11,318 nt of DNA, taken from contig JAEOUN010000064.1 in the NCBI GenBank assembly GCA_016839245.1, positions 1-11,318 of the forward strand. The letters are read 5' to 3'. This stretch comes from Candidatus Thorarchaeota archaeon (GTDB lineage Archaea > Asgardarchaeota > Thorarchaeia > Thorarchaeales > Thorarchaeaceae). Each line of letters starts with the position of its first letter. The stretch's first letter is position 1. This document shows positions 6,772 to 11,318 of this stretch, piece after piece. The position numbers were made by a program, and so were the translations under genes. The notes under the pieces are model-generated. The model was given only the letters and a program-made list of their open reading frames with translations. It made no database searches and was not told the origin of the DNA.

Positions 6772-7725
6772 TTGGTTACTATAGCAGTACAAGAGAAAGA
6801 TTCACCAAAACCCAGAAAGCAATTCTTCTGGACATCTCTGGGTTTAGTCCCCATAGCGGTAATCATGCTTACTATTGGCATTATATGGAGAATTCTAGAT
6901 CAGTTCGTCTTTGGTCTTGGAGACACATGGATGAATATCCTACCATCCAAGCTTTTTCCCTTTTTGATCATCATATCATTCTTCTGGATCTTCCGTCGTT
7001 CGGAAATCGAATCAGTTCTTGGTCTATCTCTCAAGAATCTAAAACTCCAGCTGACAATTGGTGTGGTCATGGGAATAATGATTTCAGGATTGATTGATAT
7101 CGGTAGCACAGTACTCTATGCAGTATTTTTGGATCCAACCTATCCACTTGAATTACATATCGTTAATCCCGAACTACTTGGATATATGCTGTTTTTCTTC
7201 ATTGTTAATGCGCTACTCGAAGAAACTCTGTTTAGAGGATTACTTCAAAACTCTCTCAAAACAAAGGTTTCCGTGAATAGAGCTATTATACTATCTGCGG
7301 TGACCTTCGGAATTTGGCATGCTGGGTGGCCATTGCTTAACGCTGAACCTGGACAATCTGTTGTAATGGAAGTTGCTGTTATGATTCTCTCCACATCACT
7401 TCTTGGAATACTCTTTGGTGTATATTATGAGAAATTCAGTTCGGGAAATTCACTCATAGGTCTCATTGTTGCTCATACCATATTCAACTATGTCAGTGAG
7501 TGTTTCAAGATAGGACCAGAACTTTCTGTACAGGGTCCAGATCTTGTTTTTGCTTCTTTAGAAATTATGGTGATCTCACTCATAATGTTCTTTCTAGTAT
7601 TTTCAATTTTATTCACTATCTTCTGGAAATACAAGATAGAGCAAGTGTCTACCATGTGGAGTCGAATGAAAGCTCGAGGTCTCTCAATGAGAGAAACTAC
7701 TCAAAATGATATTAATGAGGATTGA
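6772..7725 (+). CDS. CPBP (CAAX/ABI) family intramembrane metalloprotease
   Basis: This 317-residue polytopic membrane protein has the three conserved CPBP motifs within helices: EETLFR (E150-E151-x3-R155), FGIWH (F179-x3-H183) and HTIFN (H235-x3-N239). In the family, related to the Rce1 CAAX prenyl protease, these glutamates and histidines form the intramembrane metal site that cleaves peptides. Hydrophobic segments lie near 22-40, 61-74, 93-117, 134-150, 169-183, 198-218, 226-243 and 258-289. The first 18 residues and the last 30 are charged and probably cytoplasmic. The length is normal for the family. The TTG start has an SD nine nt upstream and a possible promoter in the preceding gap. 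The stop codon overlaps the start region of the 7-TM gene, so the two are probably co-translated. The substrate is unknown: members act in prenyl-protein maturation, peptide maturation and immunity, or signal-regulated proteolysis. The active-site motifs look intact. Confidence 0.92.
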   Translation: MVTIAVQEKDSPKPRKQFFWTSLGLVPIAVIMLTIGIIWRILDQFVFGLGDTWMNILPSKLFPFLIIISFFWIFRRSEIESVLGLSLKNLKLQLTIGVVMGIMISGLIDIGSTVLYAVFLDPTYPLELHIVNPELLGYMLFFFIVNALLEETLFRGLLQNSLKTKVSVNRAIILSAVTFGIWHAGWPLLNAEPGQSVVMEVAVMILSTSLLGILFGVYYEKFSSGNSLIGLIVAHTIFNYVSECFKIGPELSVQGPDLVFASLEIMVISLIMFFLVFSILFTIFWKYKIEQVSTMWSRMKARGLSMRETTQNDINED

Positions 7726-8414
7726 TGATAATGCAGTTTGGCACAGAATTAGTACTCATCTCTAGTATAACGACCTTAGTCTTAGCAGCATTTGTTGGAG
7801 TTTACCTACTTCGAATCTGGTTGAACCAGGCAAATCGGCTCATCACTGATTTGCCACTCGCCTTTGCCATCATGATTACCTTTCAAGCTCTTCAGACATT
7901 TGTACTAGCACTTCCTAATTTGGGGATAGTGGAAGACTCGATGAATCTTCTAAGAATACGATCTGTAATCATTGGTGGTTCAATTATTCCAATAGTTGGT
8001 GCACTCTTTCAAATCTGGCTACCAATGATTCAAAAATATCACAGCAAAATGTTGATAGCTATTTCGATATATTGGCTATCTGTAACAATCTTAGCACCTA
8101 CTGAGGCAATCCTAATGTCCTTGGTAATTCCATTACTTCTAATCTTTGGCATATTGATGATTGTGACTTTTGCTATTACTTGGAAGACTGGGCGACTCAA
8201 AGAGGTTCGTAGCGACCTCATGATTCTTGCTCTTGTACTTGGATTGTTGAGTCAGGTTCTTCGAGTACCTCTTATGACTACTTCACTATTCTATTTACCA
8301 AATATAATTCTCACACTGTCTGTATCGACAATTGGAGTTGCATTTACTTATCCGAATAAAGCTATAGATGGTCAAAAAGAGCAGAGAGCAATTGAATTAG
8401 AAGCTATATATTAA
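7725..8414 (+). CDS. Seven-transmembrane protein of unknown function, coupled to the CPBP protease
   Basis: About 229 residues and almost entirely hydrophobic, with seven predicted helices near 8-30, 43-65, 79-101, 107-125, 127-151, 163-181 and 185-209. Positive charge falls in loops 1, 3 and 5 (for example TWKTGRLKEVRSD) and acidic residues in loop 2, which predicts an N-out, C-in topology. The short tail PNKAIDGQKEQRAIELEAIY would be cytoplasmic. There is no lysine in helix 7, so it is not a retinal rhodopsin, and no enzyme motif is seen. The shape resembles the 7-TM sensor halves found in front of some archaeal kinases, but no output domain is attached. The start is ambiguous among TTG 7722, ATG 7725 and ATG 7731, with GAGG at 7717-7720. 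ATG 7725 forms a TGATG overlap with the protease stop and is chosen here; 7731 has longer SD spacing (10 nt). A function linked to the protease is inferred from coupling only. Confidence 0.82.
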   Translation: MIMQFGTELVLISSITTLVLAAFVGVYLLRIWLNQANRLITDLPLAFAIMITFQALQTFVLALPNLGIVEDSMNLLRIRSVIIGGSIIPIVGALFQIWLPMIQKYHSKMLIAISIYWLSVTILAPTEAILMSLVIPLLLIFGILMIVTFAITWKTGRLKEVRSDLMILALVLGLLSQVLRVPLMTTSLFYLPNIILTLSVSTIGVAFTYPNKAIDGQKEQRAIELEAIY

Positions 8415-8417
8415 AAA

Positions 8418-8460
8418 AAGAGGAACTCTTCACTCTATTGCAGAGTGAAGAGTTTCTCTT
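8418..8460. terminator. Strong bidirectional terminator hairpin between convergent genes
   Basis: Thirteen perfect pairs (8424-8436 with 8442-8454) enclose the 5-nt loop ATTGC. The stem then extends through one G-T pair to 8418/8460, 19 bp in all. Read on the minus strand it is followed by TTTTTAA, a T-tract suited to ending the GH3 transcript. On the plus strand CTCTTATAT follows, ending the 7-TM transcript 4 nt after its stop codon. Confidence 0.8.
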
Positions 8461-8500
8461 ATATCCTATCAGTCACCTCTTCAAATGTACCGTTCGTCAT

Positions 8501-10030
8501 TCAAACTGATTCAGCCACTGAGAGGGGTAATGATTTGGCTTGGATGTGATTGTTTTTGATAATATTCTCTGTGTATGAGGTTTCCATCTGAACGGCTACA
8601 GTAGGATCTAGTGCACCAAACTCTAATACATATTTGAATTCTCCATTCTTTGCTGATACTGCTTTATCAAAAGCTCTTGCGAATTCCTCTAAATTGATGT
8701 AATTCTGAGGCATCAATAATATCGTGTATCGCGCTCTATTTTCAACTACTTGACCGATAACTGTGTAATCTGATATACTTGCATTCGTTGCACGACATGC
8801 TTCTGCAATTCCATTATTGACATGAGCATCTGTCAACTTTTCACCAGCAAGATTTACTGACTTGCCTTTTCTTCCAATTCTATGTACGGAGTATGGGTCA
8901 GTATCCAAGAAAGTCAGCATATCTCCAAGTCGGTATCTTGTATATCCCAATAGATTGGTGATCACAACTTCGTAACGATGTCCTTTCTTCACCTCGGAGA
9001 GAGGTATAACTTTGGGTTCCTCTTTCTCAATCTCTCTCTCAGGAATGAACTCAAAATAGTGCAGGTTTGGAAGTAATTGAATCCCATTATCGATATTTGG
9101 TTGTAGCGATGTGCCGTAGTAACCTTCAGATCCTGCATAATTATCCATGAGAAATGCATTTGGCAATGTTTCCTTAATCCATGGCTTATAGGGGTCTGAG
9201 TCAATACCCGTCACCATCAATAGAGAAAGATTAGGCCATAATACATTGAGATCTAGTGTGCCATCATCATTCATTGCATCTCTGATTTTGCGTTCATACT
9301 TGGTTCCAGAGAAGTAATCAAGTAATCCTAGTCCATACTCATTCTTCATTTTCCTCACAAAAGAGAGTGCAAGAGTAGTAATTCCTGCTAGACCAGTGAC
9401 GTTCTCTTTCACTGCATATTTTGCATAAGCCCAGAGTTTCTCATTCATGGCTGTCATATTGAAAACTTCCTCACCTGGCTTGACAAGTCCTTTCAAGATT
9501 CTGTTCGCAATCATCTCTCTTGAGATTCCTGTCATGTAGCCCAGAGGTACACCATTAATCTCTCCAAGTTTCGCAGGAGCAGCGAAGGTCAAAAGCGTGC
9601 CATCAAGCATCTTGGCATGGTCTTTAGCTGCATTCACAAATGACCACAATAGAAGTGAATTGGCTGCAGTATAGTCATCCATTCCGGCCTTTGACACTGG
9701 AAGCGCTTTTGGCTTTCCAGTTGAGCCGCTAGACTGCACATACCAAATCACAGGGTCTGCGGTAATGATTGGTAGATTTGGTGTCTGCTTAATACGTTCA
9801 AAATATGGACTCATAGATTGATAATCATAAAGCTGTACCTGTTCACTGAACTGCTCAGGTGTTCTTATTGACGAATATCCATGATCCTTTCCAAACAGTG
9901 TATTACTATGTCGTTCAATTATTTCATTTAGCTTTGCTTCCGTTAAGACTATTGGATTGTTCAGAATATTCTCTATTAACTTCACTTTCCGCTTTGCCAA
10001 AATCGGAACAAGTCTACTTAGTATCGCCAT
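8501..10030 (-). CDS. GH3-type acyl-adenylating enzyme (ANL superfamily)
   Basis: The 509-residue product matches the GH3 (auxin-responsive promoter protein) branch of acyl-adenylating enzymes. In plants these activate a carboxylic acid with ATP and join it to an amino acid; the archaeal substrate is unknown. Visible motifs are the ATP loop SSGSTGKPK (100-108), YAGSEG (298-303), and RYRLGD (365-370), followed by the hinge-region segment GRKGKSVNLAGEKL (386-399), where the small C-terminal domain begins. The N-terminal RHSNTLFGKDHGYSSIRTPEQF stretch is also GH3-like. The length is near that of prokaryotic homologues and below plant enzymes (about 580-610). I prefer the ATG at 10030, because GGAGG lies 11 nt upstream of it. 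The ATG at 10048 would add six residues (MEARHR) but has no SD. The gene is single, convergent with the protease operon and ended by a strong hairpin. The family call is secure; the substrate is open. Confidence 0.9.
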   Translation of the reverse strand: MAILSRLVPILAKRKVKLIENILNNPIVLTEAKLNEIIERHSNTLFGKDHGYSSIRTPEQFSEQVQLYDYQSMSPYFERIKQTPNLPIITADPVIWYVQSSGSTGKPKALPVSKAGMDDYTAANSLLLWSFVNAAKDHAKMLDGTLLTFAAPAKLGEINGVPLGYMTGISREMIANRILKGLVKPGEEVFNMTAMNEKLWAYAKYAVKENVTGLAGITTLALSFVRKMKNEYGLGLLDYFSGTKYERKIRDAMNDDGTLDLNVLWPNLSLLMVTGIDSDPYKPWIKETLPNAFLMDNYAGSEGYYGTSLQPNIDNGIQLLPNLHYFEFIPEREIEKEEPKVIPLSEVKKGHRYEVVITNLLGYTRYRLGDMLTFLDTDPYSVHRIGRKGKSVNLAGEKLTDAHVNNGIAEACRATNASISDYTVIGQVVENRARYTILLMPQNYINLEEFARAFDKAVSAKNGEFKYVLEFGALDPTVAVQMETSYTENIIKNNHIQAKSLPLSVAESV

Positions 10031-10041
10031 CCTGTGTCTTG

Positions 10042-10046
10042 CCTCC
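10042..10046 (-). promoter_or_regulatory. Shine-Dalgarno site favouring the shorter GH3 start
   Basis: On the minus strand GGAGG overlaps the G of the upstream ATG (10048-10046) and precedes the ATG at 10030 by 11 nt. Spacings of 9-11 nt recur in this window, so the downstream ATG is the better start. Confidence 0.5.
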
Positions 10047-10048
10047 AT

Positions 10049-10632
10049 CTTATTGGGCTGAATCGCCCCAGATTGTTGTTGTATGGCAAGACCAATAATG
10101 ATTCAAATGCTCGGTTGTTCGTAGAATCTTTCTATGAGCCTTACGTATATTATAATGTCAGTCATCCAAAGTCGGAGCTGGTAAAAGAACTCTATTATTC
10201 CTTTAAATCATTGAATGTCATCTATTGGAATGCTTCTATCATATGAACGAGTCCCAAACTGCAAAAACTAGATAGGTATGTCTGAATTTTCATCAAGTGA
10301 TATTGGAATGATATCATTGGGTAGAATATTCCTAATTGAATCTGTTAATCTTACGCTCTTATCTCAAACTCATCTCTTCTCTCTACAGTAAATGCGACAT
10401 GCTGCATGAAATCGTGATAATCATTAATTTTCATATGGAATTTTGCAGAACGGGACTCTCTAGTATAATAGAAGATTAATATGGTATCGATTTTAACGAA
10501 ATTAAGTAATTTGACAGCTTATCAAGCTCATCGAAAAGATATGAAACATGGAATATCATAGTTCATTCTTAGTAGAATGCTTCTACAGCTGAGCAAACAC
10601 AGAAAATTGTTTTCGTAACAGTATTCTTCAAG
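10049..10632. other. 584-nt gap without a convincing gene; upstream region of GH3 and the edge gene
   Basis: No tRNA arms, long frames or mobile-element ends are visible. Promoters for two divergent genes should lie here. A minus-strand TATA-like TTATAATATA (10155-10146) could serve GH3 with a leader of roughly 80-100 nt. Two palindromes stand out: AATGATATCATT (10307-10318, perfect 12 bp) and AAATTA-AG-TAATTT (10499-10512). Both could be regulator sites, but AT-rich DNA produces such motifs by chance. Two tiny frames (10215-10271 and 10279-10392, plus strand) have no good SD and are not called. Confidence 0.5.
10146..10155 (-). promoter_or_regulatory. Possible TATA box for the GH3 gene
   Basis: TTATAATATA on the minus strand lies about 115 nt before the preferred GH3 start. 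It is the best TATA-like match upstream of the gene, but the implied leader is long. Confidence 0.3.
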
Positions 10633-11318
10633 ATGATATCACAACTCGAAGAACAATTGATGGCAGCTGTTTCAACGAAAGATCAAACCACAGCTGATGT
10701 CACATTACCGCTTCAAATATTGTTCAATAACTCGGATAGGACAGTAATCAAGGCGCACTTGCGGTATAGTGGACCTGACAGAGATGCAAGTTTAATTATG
10801 ATAGTTGGTTTAAGGAGTGACATCCTTGCACCCTTTCAGAGATTTGAGACCAACCTGAAAGGAAAATATCAACCATGTGATATTCCAGGTCTCGTACCCG
10901 GACTTGCACTATTAGCATCATCTCTAGGCAATGGCTTAGTCCTTAGTGCAATATCGCGTGATGAGGTGACACGCTTCATACTTGTATTCGAAGGCCTCTC
11001 GAAACGTAAAGGTGGAAGTCTAAAGGCCTTATCAAGTTCTGTAAGAACCTTCATGAAAAGATGGACTGAATGGACTGAAGTTCTTCTTGGTACTCTGAAA
11101 CGTGATCCTATCGTTGGGACTTGGGAATTGGATTGGCGTGAGCTACTAGCTGGTGAATCGGGTTTTGTGACAATGCCTTGGCACCACTCTATCTCCTATC
11201 AAGATCGTGAGATTGGGCTTCAAAGGATTGTGATAGCATCTAAGGCACTACTCGCATCAGTTCTGACCACTACACAACTGAAGGTACCAATGATTAATGG
11301 TCTAAAAGAATGGCTTGA
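10633..11318 (+). CDS. Unrecognised protein, 3' end cut by the window edge
   Basis: An open frame starts at the ATG at 10633 and runs without a stop to the end of the window (228 codons plus two bases), so the C-terminus is missing. It begins MISQLEEQLMAAVSTKDQTT. An in-frame stop at 10573 and the lack of ATG, GTG or TTG between make 10633 the first possible start; a second ATG is at 10660. No SD precedes either, so a leaderless or short-leader message is possible. The protein looks soluble, with alternating strands and amphipathic helices. There is a hydrophobic stretch PGLVPGLALLASSLGNGLVL (85-104), too mixed to be a clear membrane helix, and a tryptophan-rich part with WTEWTE (145-150), TWELDW (163-168) and MPWHH (181-185). 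I recognise no family or catalytic motif. Coding status is supported by the length of the open frame and the absence of a competing frame. Function is unknown. Confidence 0.7.
   Translation, partial: MISQLEEQLMAAVSTKDQTTADVTLPLQILFNNSDRTVIKAHLRYSGPDRDASLIMIVGLRSDILAPFQRFETNLKGKYQPCDIPGLVPGLALLASSLGNGLVLSAISRDEVTRFILVFEGLSKRKGGSLKALSSSVRTFMKRWTEWTEVLLGTLKRDPIVGTWELDWRELLAGESGFVTMPWHHSISYQDREIGLQRIVIASKALLASVLTTTQLKVPMINGLKEWL

Noticed and set aside
7725..8414. Possible microbial rhodopsin (seven helices)
   Set aside because: Helix 7 has no lysine for retinal attachment, and no rhodopsin motif is seen in helix 3.
10100..10140. tRNA-like T-arm around GGTTGTTCGTAGAATC
   Set aside because: No matching acceptor, D or anticodon arms can be drawn around it.
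10034..10246. Plus-strand 70-codon frame starting inside the GH3 5' end
   Set aside because: It overlaps the GH3 coding region antisense, has no SD, and its translation shows no recognisable family. It is best read as chance.
10279..10392. Small plus-strand frame of 37 codons beginning MSEFSSSDIGMISL
   Set aside because: AGGT directly abuts the ATG, leaving no usable SD spacing, and there is no recognisable product. Its palindromic DNA explains part of the pattern.
10869..11054. Minus-strand 61-codon frame opposite the edge gene
   Set aside because: The plus-strand frame over the same DNA is open for 686 nt and extends past it on both sides, so this is a shadow.

Overview
The window looks archaeal, and probably Asgard-like (Thorarchaeota-type) rather than bacterial. 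The reasons are an Mre11-Rad50 pair, AT-rich TATA-like boxes upstream of genes, Shine-Dalgarno (SD) sites matching the archaeal 16S tail, frequent TTG starts, and secreted proteins carrying many N-glycosylation sequons and a C-terminal membrane anchor. The phylum is an inference; no eukaryotic-signature protein is present to confirm it.

Layout, left to right. (1) 87-1034 (+): a secreted, C-terminally anchored surface protein of unknown family, closed by a hairpin/T-tract terminator. (2) 1201-2406 (+): an FAD/NAD(P)-dependent oxidoreductase of the rubredoxin reductase/NirB N-terminal type. (3) 2408-4782 (-): an mre11-rad50 operon with a 4-nt TTGA overlap. The rad50 product is only 432 aa and lacks the zinc hook and nearly all of the coiled coil. 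(4) 4949-6646 (+): a surface protein with seven SBBP-type repeats, probably a seven-bladed beta-propeller, followed by an acidic Asp-rich motif and a membrane anchor. (5) 6772-8414 (+): a CPBP (CAAX-type) intramembrane protease translationally coupled to a seven-helix membrane protein of unknown function. (6) 8418-8460: a 19-bp hairpin that can serve as a bidirectional terminator. (7) 8501-10030 (-): a GH3-type acyl-adenylating enzyme. (8) 10049-10632: 584 nt with no convincing gene. (9) 10633 to the window edge (+): a new, unrecognised coding frame cut by the end of the window.

The genes do not form one pathway. The functional units are the Mre11-Rad50 double-strand-break processing pair, the protease/7-TM pair, and single genes for redox, surface and acyl-adenylation functions. 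There are no mobile elements, CRISPR arrays, tRNAs or rRNAs. The most interesting item is the hookless mini-Rad50 beside an Mre11 with an intact active site. Next come the coupled protease/7-TM pair, the archaeal GH3 protein and the two orphan proteins at the window edges.
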